Assembly (NCBI GenBank): GCA_024644405.1
Contig: JAHELC010000003.1
Location: 124,001-188,000 of the forward strand
DNA: 64,000 nt
Source of the DNA: Nitrospinaceae bacterium
GTDB lineage: Bacteria > Nitrospinota > Nitrospinia > Nitrospinales > Nitrospinaceae
Direction: 5' to 3'
Part shown: piece by piece, positions 7,010 through 16,945 of the stretch
Layout of the letters: every line of letters starts with the position of its first letter
Numbering within the stretch: the first letter of the stretch is position 1
Translations under genes and position numbers: made by a program
The notes under the pieces: generated by a model
What the model saw: only the letters and a program-made list of their open reading frames with translations
Databases searched by the model: none
What the model was told of the DNA's origin: nothing

Positions 7010-8995
7010 ATGAGCAAGAACAAAATCCGCCACACCGAGCATGTATCCAAATCTTTCCCGGTCCTGAAATCCCTGGTCGGCGTCCTCCTGACTGGAGGGT
7101 TGGTCTGGGGTCTGGTATCGCTGTTCCAGCCCCCGAGTGGCCTGGTGCCCTATAACAAATTCAAGAAGACGGAAGTCAGCGTCGACGCGCCGGAAGAGTC
7201 CGCTCCGGCAAACCCACCCAAACCGGCTTCGCCAGCCCAGGAACCGGAATCCTTCGAACAGCTGGCCCAGAATGATCCCGATAAAAATGCACTGGACATG
7301 ACGAAAGCGGTTTCCGACCCGACGGTTCCGCAGCCCAAACCTCCGATCGATCTTCCCCGGGAAACGCTGGAGCATATTTCCAAGGGCATGGACCTGGCGG
7401 AACAAGGCAAATACGAGCTGGCCGAACTTGAATTTGAAAAAGCTGCCGACCTGAGCCCGAATTCCCCGGAGGTATTTTCCATCTGGGGCGCAGCTTTGCG
7501 CATGCAGAAAAAATTCAAGGGCGCCAACCGACGTTTTGCCCGGGCTTACGAACTGGCACCGGAAGATGAAGAAATCGTGTTCAACTGGGGCATGTCCCGC
7601 TTGTTCGAAAAGGACGCCGATGGAGCCATCGACCTGTTTCAAAAAACGCTCAAGCTCAATCCAAAAAATCACCTGGCCTACAACTACCTGGGCAAAAGTT
7701 ACGGCCTGATAAAAGATTATCCCAATGAAGAGGCCAACTACGCGAAAGCGCTGGAGATCAAGGAGGATTTCGCGCAGGGGCATTTCAACCTGGGGATCGT
7801 GCGCAGCCTGCAAAAGAATTTTGAGGGGGCCGCGCCGCATTTCACGCGTGCCATCGAGCTCGACAAACAATACGAAAAACCGTTCGTGGTGCAGTTTCTC
7901 ACCGCGATGGGCCTGAAGAAAAAAGGCATTGGCCCGCAGGAAGCCAACCTCAAACCCTCTCCAAAAAAAGGCGATGCAACAGAACCCTCAAAGGTACCGA
8001 CTGACGAGACTGCCAAGAAGGCCGAGGGCTCCGACCATAAGATGGAAGGATCGGATTCCAAAGTCGTCAAACCCGTCACCAACCTGAAAGGCAAGATCAC
8101 CATCAACAGCCTGCCGGCAGACGGCCGCGGGGTGGTGATTCTCGAAACCAAAAGCAAGCTCAAGGTTCCCAAACAATCCGAACAGTCCCTCAAGGTTTAC
8201 CAAAGGGAACTGCAGTTCGAGCCGTCCCATTCGGTGGTGATGATCGGGTCCAGGGTTACTTTCATCAATGACGACCGGGAAGTGCACAACATATATTCCA
8301 AGTCGTCGGGCAACCAGTTTAACCTGGGCGCGATGGCCGCCGGCGCCTCCCGGGAGATCAGATTGGAAACGCCGGGACCGGTCATTCTGCGGTGCAACCT
8401 GCACAAGGACATGATGGGAACAGTGTTTGTGGTGCCCAACGGATATTACGCGCAGACCAACGCCAACGGGGAATATCAATTCGACAACGTGAAAAGCCAG
8501 GAATACATTCTCGAGTTCTGGCATCCCCAGCTGTACCCGGAAGACGTAGGCAATAACGTCAAAAGCATCAAGCTGACCGGCAAGGACGAGAACATCGATT
8601 TTAAAATCGCTTCCGCTTCCAAGCCGGGGGAAATACACGACCTGGTCGACGCCACCGACTACAACGTGGTGGTCGATAATATCGAGAAGGAAATGTTGCA
8701 GGCCATCCAGGATTGGGACAAGGGCAAGAAATTCATGCCGCGCAAACGCATGCTCAAGGCCATCACCCAGTACTACGACGGCGAAGGCCTGAAAGGGGCC
8801 ATTGCCAAAAGTTTCAGCGAACAACGCAGTCTGAAACTGGAACAGGCCATGGATGAAATCCGCAAACAGGTCTCCGGCATTGGGGTCACGGAAAAAATTA
8901 CGACCGCTTCCCTGAATTTCAAGGCCGAGCGCGTCCTGGTCCAGTTGCGGAGCAACGTCAAGGAACTGGAACAACGGCTGAATCCCAAGCCCTGA
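7010..8995 (+). CDS. membrane-anchored TPR protein with a type-1 copper (cupredoxin-like) domain
   Basis: A 662-residue protein. A single membrane anchor lies at about residues 18-40, followed by a Pro/Glu-rich linker. About five TPR units follow (about 122-285), with canonical patterns such as GKYELAELEFEKAADLSP. After a Lys/Glu-rich linker (290-360) comes a cupredoxin-like beta domain. Its four likely copper ligands are visible: His426 (VHNIYS), Cys462, His465 and Met468 (C-x2-H-x2-M in CNLHKDMMG). This arrangement is known from plastocyanin-like and methylamine-utilisation-type proteins. A carboxypeptidase-regulatory-like strand region (about 478-535) and a helical C-terminus complete it. 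It should face the periplasm. The start chosen is the ATG before SKNKIRH; upstream in-frame codons look non-coding. Function is unknown; electron transfer or copper binding on a protein scaffold is inferred. Confidence 0.85.
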   Translation: MSKNKIRHTEHVSKSFPVLKSLVGVLLTGGLVWGLVSLFQPPSGLVPYNKFKKTEVSVDAPEESAPANPPKPASPAQEPESFEQLAQNDPDKNALDMTKAVSDPTVPQPKPPIDLPRETLEHISKGMDLAEQGKYELAELEFEKAADLSPNSPEVFSIWGAALRMQKKFKGANRRFARAYELAPEDEEIVFNWGMSRLFEKDADGAIDLFQKTLKLNPKNHLAYNYLGKSYGLIKDYPNEEANYAKALEIKEDFAQGHFNLGIVRSLQKNFEGAAPHFTRAIELDKQYEKPFVVQFLTAMGLKKKGIGPQEANLKPSPKKGDATEPSKVPTDETAKKAEGSDHKMEGSDSKVVKPVTNLKGKITINSLPADGRGVVILETKSKLKVPKQSEQSLKVYQRELQFEPSHSVVMIGSRVTFINDDREVHNIYSKSSGNQFNLGAMAAGASREIRLETPGPVILRCNLHKDMMGTVFVVPNGYYAQTNANGEYQFDNVKSQEYILEFWHPQLYPEDVGNNVKSIKLTGKDENIDFKIASASKPGEIHDLVDATDYNVVVDNIEKEMLQAIQDWDKGKKFMPRKRMLKAITQYYDGEGLKGAIAKSFSEQRSLKLEQAMDEIRKQVSGIGVTEKITTASLNFKAERVLVQLRSNVKELEQRLNPKP

Positions 8996-9175
8996 CCGTC
9001 CTTCCGGCAGAGACATATTTCCTCTGAAAACGAAAACCCTTTATATATTTCCACTCTTTAAGGAGAGTTTTACATATGTCGCTCCCCTCCTTTAATGGAG
9101 GGAGTAAAAAAATGGGTCCAGCGTCACGCTGGCCGGCGGTTTGATTTTACCCTATTGTAGTGATATTTTGTGCCT
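8996..9175 (+). other. leader region before cysS with a mini-ORF and two hairpins
   Basis: This 180-bp spacer holds an ATG mini-ORF (9076-9144, 22 codons, starting MSLPSFNGG) behind an AAGGAG at 9060-9065. It also has two inverted repeats: CCCTCC/GGAGGG around 9085-9102 and CCAGCG-TCA-CGCTGG at 9118-9132. The mini-ORF contains no Cys codon, so a classical cysteine attenuator is not supported, and the T-box core word is absent. A TATATATT stretch near 9042-9050 could be a -10 region. Confidence 0.3.
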
Positions 9176-10623
<1,448 letters not shown>

Positions 10624-10627
<4 letters not shown>

Positions 10628-12174
10628 GAACCGAGGAACACACTTTCAGCGATTTCTATTTGAAGTTCACCCAACTCTACACCCGCACCCAGGTGGAAGA
10701 GCAGGAGGAAGAACGCATTCCCGAAAAAGTCATTCGTTGCGTGTGGAACGACCAGTTGATCAAATCCGAAGAACTGAAAACCACCGACGGCCGACCGCTG
10801 GAAGTCATCTTTCCCGGCTACTGGAATTTCGGGAGCGGACCGGATTTCAAAAGCGCCGCCATCCGCGTCGATGGCACACTTCTCGAAGGCGATGTCGAGC
10901 TCCACGTCTACGGCTGCGACTGGAAAGCACACGGTCATTCGAACAACAACGAGTACGACAACGTCATCCTGCACGTGTTCATGTGGAAAAGCCGGGGTCT
11001 CAAACCGGTAGCTGAAACCCCGGCGGATTCCACCAAAAATCTGTCGCGCCCCCACATTCATGAGTTGGAACTCAAGCAATATCTGAAGCAGGGCATTCTG
11101 CAGTTGAACGAGCAATTAGATTTCGACAGCTATCCCCTGCTCAACCAGTTCAACACCGGCCTGTGCCACCGCCCGCTGGCTCACCTGACGCAGGAAAAAT
11201 TCGCCGCACTTTTAAAGAGCGCCGGCGACGCGCGTATCCAGACCAAGATGGACCGGTTCCACGACCGCATCATCACCGGGGGCTACGAACAGACGTTCTA
11301 CGAAGGCGTGGCGGAAGCCATGGGCTATCCCAGCAACAAGCAACCTTTCCGCACTCTGGCGGAAACGGTAACGCTGGAGGGCATCAAACAACTCGTCCCG
11401 GCAAAAGCGTCCTGCGAGACTAAAACGCGCCTCATCCAGGCCGTACTGTTCGGCGTCTCCGGCCTCATCGATTTTACCGATTTGCCGAAAGGTACATCCG
11501 CCAAGGATCGAACTTATTTTTCGGATCTGCAGAGAAACTGGAACCGGCACCGGAAAAAATTTAATGATCGGCTGATGGACCGGAAAGAATGGAAATTCGG
11601 CAAAATGCGGCCTGCCAATTTCCCCTATCGCCGGGTCGCCGCCCTCAGCCACCTGGTCGTCCGGCATTGGGAATCCGGCTTGTTCGCTGATACCCTCGAA
11701 TGCCTGAAATCGACCCTTCCCACCGCCCTGGAGAAAGGATATAATGCAGTCACCCGGAACAAAGTTTTGCATTTTTTCTGCCTGGAAGCGGACGACTACT
11801 GGGCCTGGCACTACACCCCGGATGGCAAAAAACTTGCTAAAAAACAACAACTTGTAGGGCCGGACCGGTCACGGGAGATCACCATCAACATCGTTCTCCC
11901 GATCGGATTGATTTATGCCCGGGCCAGCAAATCCGCTCCCCTTGAAAAGGCGCTGGGTCTGCTGTTCCAGACCAAAACCCGGACCACGGACAACCAGTGG
12001 ATCCGGTTTATGAGCCATTACATACTGGGCGACAAGGAGCGGTTATTGAAGGAATTGGACAGCGATCGGAAAACGCAGGGTTTGATGCAGGTGTACCAGG
12101 ATTACTGCACCCGCAACCAAAACAACTGCCTGCAGTGCCAGTTTCCGGGCGTGGTCGAGCGATATTTTAAATAA
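10624..12174 (+). CDS. DUF2851 family protein
   Basis: A 516-residue cytoplasmic protein recognised as DUF2851. It has the conserved N-terminal block VIFPGYWNFGSGPDFKSAAI, then GDVELHVYGCDWKAHGHSNN and VILHVFMW, which read like a PD-(D/E)XK-type or hydrolase-like core, though no catalytic assignment is possible. A Cys-rich C-terminal end (YCTRNQNNCLQCQFPG) could bind metal. The gene overlaps cysS by four bases and precedes cysD by 116 bp. The family is mostly known from Bacteroidetes and related genomes; its function is unknown to me. Confidence 0.75.
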
Positions 12175-12220
12175 TCCGGGGAATTCTCCCCGATATTCCT
12201 CATCGAAGCTGTCAAAACCC

Positions 12221-12258
12221 TTGATTCTATTGTACTGAAACGATAGAGTGTCAGTACA
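12221..12258 (+). promoter_or_regulatory. cysDN promoter overlapped by an inverted-repeat operator
   Basis: TTGATT (12221-12226) and TAGAGT (12244-12249) are spaced by 17 bp, a good sigma70 pair. The dyad TGTACTGA (12231-12238) and TCAGTACA (12251-12258) places one half-site in the spacer and the other just past the -10, which is a typical repressor geometry. A second small dyad (TTCCCA/TGGGAA, 12265-12277) follows. The regulator is unknown. Confidence 0.6.
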
Positions 12259-12290
12259 CAAACCTTCCCATTGGGAAAAATTCAAGCGAT

Positions 12291-13094
12291 ATGGACCATT
12301 TAACTGAACTGGAAAACCAAAGCGTTTACATTCTGCGCGAAGCTTACAAGAACTTCAAAAATCTGGCCATGTTGTGGTCGATTGGCAAGGATTCTACCGT
12401 ACTCCTGTGGCTGGCGCGCAAGGCGTTTTTCGGCCATTGCCCGATCCCGCTGGTGCATATCGACACCAGTTATAAAATTCCCAGCATGATTGAATACCGC
12501 GACAAGTACGCCCAGGAATGGGGATTGAACCTGGTCGTCGGACAAAATAAAAAAGCGCTGGCGGAAGGCATGAATCACGAAAAAGGCCGCATCGTCTGTT
12601 GCGAAGCCTTGAAGACCCAGGGACTCTCCCAGGTCATGGAACAGGAAGGATACACCGGCCTCATTCTGGGCATTCGCCGCGACGAAGAAGGCACACGCGC
12701 CAAGGAGCGCTATTTCTCGCCGCGCGATAAAAATTTCGAATGGAATTTCAAGGACCAGCCGCCGGAGTTGTGGGACCAGTTCAAAACCACGTTCGCCGAC
12801 GGCACGCATATTCGTATTCACCCGTTACTGCACTGGACCGAACTCAACGTGTGGGAATATATCGAAAAGGAAAAGATTCCCATCATCGACCTGTACTTCG
12901 CCAATGAAGAAGGCCGCCGTTACCGGTCACTGGGTTGCGCACCCTGCACGGGATCGATCGAGTCCAACGCCAAAAACGTCCGCGAAATCATCGAAGAGTT
13001 GAAAGATACCAGTTCCTCCGAACGGTCCGGCCGCGCGCAGGATCAGGAAGACACCTACGCCATGCAGAAACTCCGGGCACGGGGGTACATGTAA
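12291..13094 (+). CDS. cysD: sulfate adenylyltransferase subunit 2
   Basis: A 267-residue PP-loop ATPase of the PAPS-reductase-like superfamily. The motif [17 protein letters not shown] is the CysD PP-loop. It also has [13 protein letters not shown], the block [19 protein letters not shown], and the C-terminal [13 protein letters not shown]. With CysN it makes adenosine 5'-phosphosulfate from ATP and sulfate. It is somewhat shorter than E. coli CysD (302). It ends two bases before the cysN ATG and is preceded by a promoter with an inverted repeat. Confidence 0.95.
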   Translation: MDHLTELENQSVYILREAYKNFKNLAMLWSIGKDSTVLLWLARKAFFGHCPIPLVHIDTSYKIPSMIEYRDKYAQEWGLNLVVGQNKKALAEGMNHEKGRIVCCEALKTQGLSQVMEQEGYTGLILGIRRDEEGTRAKERYFSPRDKNFEWNFKDQPPELWDQFKTTFADGTHIRIHPLLHWTELNVWEYIEKEKIPIIDLYFANEEGRRYRSLGCAPCTGSIESNAKNVREIIEELKDTSSSERSGRAQDQEDTYAMQKLRARGYM

Positions 13095-13096
13095 TA

Positions 13097-14926
13097 ATGG
13101 GAAGCAACGGTCACAAAGATCCCCAGTCCGGCAGACAAATGAAGCTGGTCATCGTCGGCCATGTCGATCATGGGAAGTCCACCCTGGTGGGCCGCCTGAT
13201 GGCCGATACCGACAGCCTGCCCACCGGCAAACTCGATTTCATCAAGGATATCTGCGACCAGCAGGGCAAGACGTTCGAGTTCGCCTTTCTCCTCGATGCA
13301 CTCGAAGAAGAGCAGAAACAGGGCATCACCATCGACACCTCGCAGATCTTTTTCAAGACGAAGAAACGGCCGTACGTGATCATCGACGCGCCCGGCCACA
13401 AGGAATTCCTCAAGAACATGGTCACCGGCGCGGCCAACGCCGAAGCGGCCCTGCTGCTGATCGACGCCTACGAAGGCGTGCAGGAACAGTCGCGACGCCA
13501 CGGATACCTGCTGCGCCTGCTGGGCATGAAACAGGTGGCGGTGGTGGTCAACAAAATGGATCTGGTCAAACACGATCCCGAGGTGTTCTACAAAATCAAA
13601 TCCGAGTACACGGATTTCCTCCAATCCCTGGGAGTGGAAGCGCGGGAATACATCCCTGTCTCAGCAAAACTGGGGGAAAACATCGCCCACCGTTCCGAAA
13701 ACATGACCTGGTACCAGGGTCCGACCGTACTCGAAATGCTGGACCAGTTCGAGGACAAACTCCCGGAAGTCAACCAACCGTTCCGCCTGCCCCTGCAGGA
13801 TGTGTACAAGTTCGACGAACGGCGCATACTCGCAGGACGCGTCGAATCCGGCACGGCCAAGATCGGCGACGAAGTGATCTTCTCTCCCTCCAATAAAAAG
13901 GGCGTGATCAAATCCATCGAAGGCTGGAGTGTGGACAAGAAACCGAAAACCGTCGAAGCGTCACAATCGGTCGGCATCACTTTAACCGAACAGATTTTTG
14001 TGGAACGCGGGGACGTGGCCACGCTGGTCAGTGATCCGCCGATCGTCACCACCACGTTCGATGCCAACGTGTTCTGGATGGGGAAAAAACATCTGCAAAA
14101 AGGCGAGTCCTATCTCATCAAACTGACCACGCAAAACGTGGAATGCGAAGTGGCCCGGTTCAACAAAGCGATCGACGCATCGACGCTGGAACCTCTGCCC
14201 GATCAGGATTTCATCGCCAAAAACGACGTTGCGGAATTGACCCTGCGCACCCGGCAACCCATCGCTTTCGATTTGTTCACTTCCATCGCCGAAACCGGCC
14301 GGTTTGTGCTGGTGGACGAATATGACGTCTGCGGCGGCGGGATCATCACCGGTTTCACACCCCTGTCGGAAATCGACCGGTACCGGGACGAAGCTCAGTA
14401 CCGCGATTCTCATTGGATCAAGGGCGCCGTCACCCCGGACATGCGAGCCTACCGCAACGGTCACCAGGCCGCCATGATTCTCATCACTGGTAAAGCGGGC
14501 GTCGGCAAAGCAGACCTCGCCGGTCACCTGGAAGAAAAACTGTTTCACCAGAATTTCCAAAGCTACCTGCTCGATGGACGCAACATCCAGGTGGGCCTCG
14601 GTGCCGACATGGATCAGGACAAGTACTTCTCCGATGGGGAAGCGGTACGGCGCTTCGGCGAAGTCGCCAAACTGTTTGTCGATGCCGGCCACGTCGTCAT
14701 CTCCACCTCCAACGTGTTCAACCAGGAAGATCATTCCAATATCAGCCTGCTGGTGGAACCGACTCCGATTGTGGAAATCCAGGTCACCAATGACAAATTT
14801 CCGAAGGGCAAACCGGAAATCGTTATGACGACGGAGGAAGCGGCAAATCATGAATCCGCGGTTCAGAAAGTCCTCGATTATCTCAAGGATCAGAAAATCC
14901 TGACTGGTCATAACTACTCAATTTAA
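13097..14926 (+). CDS. cysN: sulfate adenylyltransferase subunit 1 fused to a degenerate APS-kinase domain
   Basis: A 609-residue protein. The N-terminal EF-Tu-like GTPase is intact: GHVDHGKST (residues 21-29), DAPGH, NKMD and the following beta-barrel domains, as in CysN, which drives APS formation by CysD. From about residue 458 a CysC-like domain follows. Its P-loop reads GKAGVGKA (465-472), with Ala in place of the Mg-binding Ser/Thr. DGDN is changed to DGRN, the FISP(H/Y)R block is missing, and the segment that binds APS in active kinases (K-x-R-x-G...FTGID...) is largely absent. So sulfate activation is expected but kinase activity is not. The ATG two bases after cysD is used; the frame open upstream lies inside cysD. 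Confidence 0.9.
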   Translation: MGSNGHKDPQSGRQMKLVIVGHVDHGKSTLVGRLMADTDSLPTGKLDFIKDICDQQGKTFEFAFLLDALEEEQKQGITIDTSQIFFKTKKRPYVIIDAPGHKEFLKNMVTGAANAEAALLLIDAYEGVQEQSRRHGYLLRLLGMKQVAVVVNKMDLVKHDPEVFYKIKSEYTDFLQSLGVEAREYIPVSAKLGENIAHRSENMTWYQGPTVLEMLDQFEDKLPEVNQPFRLPLQDVYKFDERRILAGRVESGTAKIGDEVIFSPSNKKGVIKSIEGWSVDKKPKTVEASQSVGITLTEQIFVERGDVATLVSDPPIVTTTFDANVFWMGKKHLQKGESYLIKLTTQNVECEVARFNKAIDASTLEPLPDQDFIAKNDVAELTLRTRQPIAFDLFTSIAETGRFVLVDEYDVCGGGIITGFTPLSEIDRYRDEAQYRDSHWIKGAVTPDMRAYRNGHQAAMILITGKAGVGKADLAGHLEEKLFHQNFQSYLLDGRNIQVGLGADMDQDKYFSDGEAVRRFGEVAKLFVDAGHVVISTSNVFNQEDHSNISLLVEPTPIVEIQVTNDKFPKGKPEIVMTTEEAANHESAVQKVLDYLKDQKILTGHNYSI

Positions 14927-15036
14927 AAGGATTTTTAACCCAGTGGAAAAGGGAATTGACTTTTTTTCTCTGCCGTGACACAGTGCCCCTTCGTTTCGGC
15001 CCACGGGTCGGTTTCAGGGAATTTTCGAAAGTTTTT

Positions 15037-15345
15037 ATGCCAAAAATCACCGTTCACAATTCAGATACCGGCGAAGTGAAGAGCTTCAACGTCGGCTACG
15101 GCGCCAACCTCCGCAAGGGTGCGGTGTTCAACGATGTCACGCTGTATAAAGGCATGGCCGCCCAGTTGAACTGTCGCGGTATGGGCATGTGCGGCACCTG
15201 CCTGATTGAAGTTGAACCGCTTGAAAACGTGAACGGTCACTCCCTGATCGAAAAACTCCACCGCATCGGACCCAACCAGAAACTCGGTTGCCGCGCCAAA
15301 GTGTACGGCGACATCACCATCAAAGTCGCCCTCAAGGATCTTTAG
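15037..15345 (+). CDS. 2Fe-2S ferredoxin-like protein
   Basis: A 102-residue protein with the plant-type ferredoxin cluster motif C-x5-C-x2-C in NCRGMGMCGTCLIEV and the fourth cysteine in KLGCRAKV. It should carry one [2Fe-2S] cluster and transfer electrons in the cytoplasm. The start at 15037 (MPKITVHNS) places the ubiquitin-like beta-grasp strand at the N-terminus; the in-frame upstream region is not protein-like. It sits 110 bp behind cysN, with a TTGACT word at 14956, so it may have its own promoter. A partner enzyme cannot be named. Confidence 0.87.
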   Translation: MPKITVHNSDTGEVKSFNVGYGANLRKGAVFNDVTLYKGMAAQLNCRGMGMCGTCLIEVEPLENVNGHSLIEKLHRIGPNQKLGCRAKVYGDITIKVALKDL

Positions 15346-15380
15346 ATTCTCGATTTTTTCACCATTCTTTTATTCCCATT

Positions 15381-15470
15381 AAACATAGATCCTTCGCTGA
15401 TGCTCAGGATGACAATTGGGATTGAGTCTGTCCTTATGAGAAGGCAAGGCCGACGAAGAATCTGTGTTTT
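15381..15470. repeat. 90-bp imperfect palindromic repeat, copy 1
   Basis: The left arm is AGATCCTTCGCTGATGCTCA with GGATGACA, and the right arm contains CGACGAAGAATCTGTGTTT. The arms are approximately complementary, so the unit can fold into a long hairpin. A second copy lies at 16761-16850, and the pair flanks the small membrane-protein gene and the SDR gene. This looks like the widespread REP/MITE-like intergenic palindromes of environmental bacteria. Confidence 0.7.
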
Positions 15471-15514
15471 ATATTGCCAGCGGAGGCACTCCGCCCTGTT
15501 ATCCTGTCTGCCAT

Positions 15515-15871
15515 TTAAAACATCTGCAGAAGAATCAACAGCGGCAGGAGGATCAGCCCGACGATAGAGATGAGAGCATGGATCAGCACATCCCATTTGC
15601 GGCTCATGGGAACGAGTGTGATAAAGTAGAGGACGATCAGGTATTCCCAGATCGTGTTTTCGGAATGGACGCCGTTCATGACCAGGAATAAAACCAGGCA
15701 GGTCACGATCGTTATATAAAGATACAAATGGGTCCGGATCAGGCGGGGTTCTTTTTTGAAGAACGCCATGTACAATCCCATAAAAACGTTGACGATGTTG
15801 AAGATAATCGCCGCTACCACCCAGATTAGAGAGGGCGATTCGCTGACCTGGGGAAATACATCGGCAAACAT
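15515..15871 (-). CDS. small integral membrane protein of unknown function
   Basis: A 118-residue protein with about four hydrophobic segments: WVVAAIIFNIVNVFMGLYMAF, LYLYITIVTCLVLFLVM, IWEYLIVLYFITLV and ALISIVGLILLPLLILLQ. Charged residues (KKEPR, SRKWD) lie between them. No family is recognised. The ATG at 15871 is preferred to the upstream TTG at 15904. It is divergent from the SDR gene, with about 53 bp between starts, and downstream lies the palindromic repeat copy 1. Confidence 0.6.
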   Translation of the reverse strand: MFADVFPQVSESPSLIWVVAAIIFNIVNVFMGLYMAFFKKEPRLIRTHLYLYITIVTCLVLFLVMNGVHSENTIWEYLIVLYFITLVPMSRKWDVLIHALISIVGLILLPLLILLQMF

Positions 15872-15880
15872 AGAATGTGA

Positions 15881-15910
15881 TTGGAATTTTAAGGTGAAAG
15901 TCAATATAAG
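15881..15910 (+). promoter_or_regulatory. candidate promoter of the SDR gene
   Basis: TTGGAA (15881-15886) and TATAAG (15905-15910) are 18 bp apart, directly before a GGGGAGGA SD and the ATG at 15925. Such a short distance would leave a near-leaderless transcript, so the call is tentative. Confidence 0.35.
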
Positions 15911-15924
15911 GGGAGGATTCTAAC

Positions 15925-16722
15925 ATGGATTTCGATTTAAAAGACCGCAAAGTCCTGATCACCGGTGCCGCCGACGGTATCGGCCGGGCGCTGGCGCTGG
16001 CCTTCGGCAAGGCCGGAGCGCGGGTTGCCGGATGCGCCCGCACCCAATCCCGCCTGCACGCCCTGGAGGAGGAAATAGAGGGTCGGGGTCACATCTTTCA
16101 ATCGGTAGACGTCACAAAAGAAGATCAACTGCAGGAGTTTCACGACCACGTTCTGGAACAACTGGGCGGACTGGATATACTGGTCAACAACGTTGGCGCT
16201 GTCGGAAAACTGGCCACCTTTCACGAACTGACCGATCAGGATTGGCGGGAGTCGTTCGAGATCAATCTGCTCCCCGCGGTACGCTTGTCCCGGATGTTTA
16301 TCCCCACGCTGAAACACTCGGGTGCACCCCGTATCATCAACATCTCCTCCATTGCCGGTTCACGTCCGGGAGACATCTTTCCCCATTACAGCGCCATGAA
16401 AGCGGGATTGTCCAACCTCACCGTATCGCTCGCGCAAACCCTGGCGGATGAGCATATTCTGGTCAACTCGGTATCCCCCGGCCCGGTATGGTCCCGGTCG
16501 TGGGAAAACGAGGCGCATGAAATTGCGAACCGAACCGGCAAACCGCCGCACGAGGTGGAAGAGGAATGCAAAAGCGGGACGGCACAATCCGTTCCCTTGA
16601 AACGCATCGGCGTGCCGGAAGACGTGACAGGACTGGTGCTGTTCCTGGCGTCCGATCACGCGTCATGGATCACCGCCACCAACTTCACGGTGGACGGCGG
16701 TATTACGCAGGATCCGTATTAA
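15925..16722 (+). CDS. short-chain dehydrogenase/reductase (FabG-like)
   Basis: A 265-residue classical SDR. The cofactor loop is TGAADGIGRALA, NNVGA is the central strand, and the catalytic residues are Ser in INISSIAGS and Tyr/Lys in HYSAMKAG. The C-terminus, TNFTVDGGITQDPY, is typical of the family. It should use NAD(P)H and act on a ketone or alcohol. The substrate is not visible, and homologues include 3-oxoacyl-ACP reductases and sugar/polyol dehydrogenases. A GGGGAGGA SD precedes the ATG. It is a single gene flanked by palindromic repeats on both sides. Confidence 0.87.
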   Translation: MDFDLKDRKVLITGAADGIGRALALAFGKAGARVAGCARTQSRLHALEEEIEGRGHIFQSVDVTKEDQLQEFHDHVLEQLGGLDILVNNVGAVGKLATFHELTDQDWRESFEINLLPAVRLSRMFIPTLKHSGAPRIINISSIAGSRPGDIFPHYSAMKAGLSNLTVSLAQTLADEHILVNSVSPGPVWSRSWENEAHEIANRTGKPPHEVEEECKSGTAQSVPLKRIGVPEDVTGLVLFLASDHASWITATNFTVDGGITQDPY

Positions 16723-16730
16723 ACAATATT

Positions 16731-16760
16731 AACCACAGATGAACACAGATAAACACCGAT
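16731..16760. repeat. short tandem repeat, three 10-bp units
   Basis: AACCACAGAT, GAACACAGAT and AAACACCGAT stand head to tail behind the SDR stop codon and lead into the palindromic repeat copy 2. Similar ACACAGAT arrays accompany such palindromes in other environmental genomes, as far as I recall. Confidence 0.6.
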
Positions 16761-16850
16761 AAAACCCAGATCCTTCGCTAGCGCTCAGGATGACAAATAG
16801 GCGTTACTCTGTCATTCTGAGGAGTGATAGCAACGAAGAATCTGGGTTTT
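16761..16850. repeat. 90-bp imperfect palindromic repeat, copy 2
   Basis: The left arm, CCCAGATCCTTCGCTAGCGC with TCAGGATGACA, pairs with the right arm TGTCATTCTGAGG...CGAAGAATCTGGG. The arms complement each other over most of about 28 positions. The unit has the same length and outer words as the copy at 15381-15470. Confidence 0.75.
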
Positions 16851-16945
16851 TATCCTGTCATTCGTTCCTCCAGGAGGTTGATGGTTAACACCTGTTTGGG
16901 AGGACCTGTCAAAATTTTTTGGGGTTGGTTTTCGGACGGGTTCTA

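Noticed and set aside
8996-9175. A T-box riboswitch before cysS
   Set aside because: The conserved T-box word and a terminator/antiterminator pair are missing.
13982-14911. A 309-codon minus-strand open frame inside cysN
   Set aside because: Antisense shadow of the CysN coding region with no family features.
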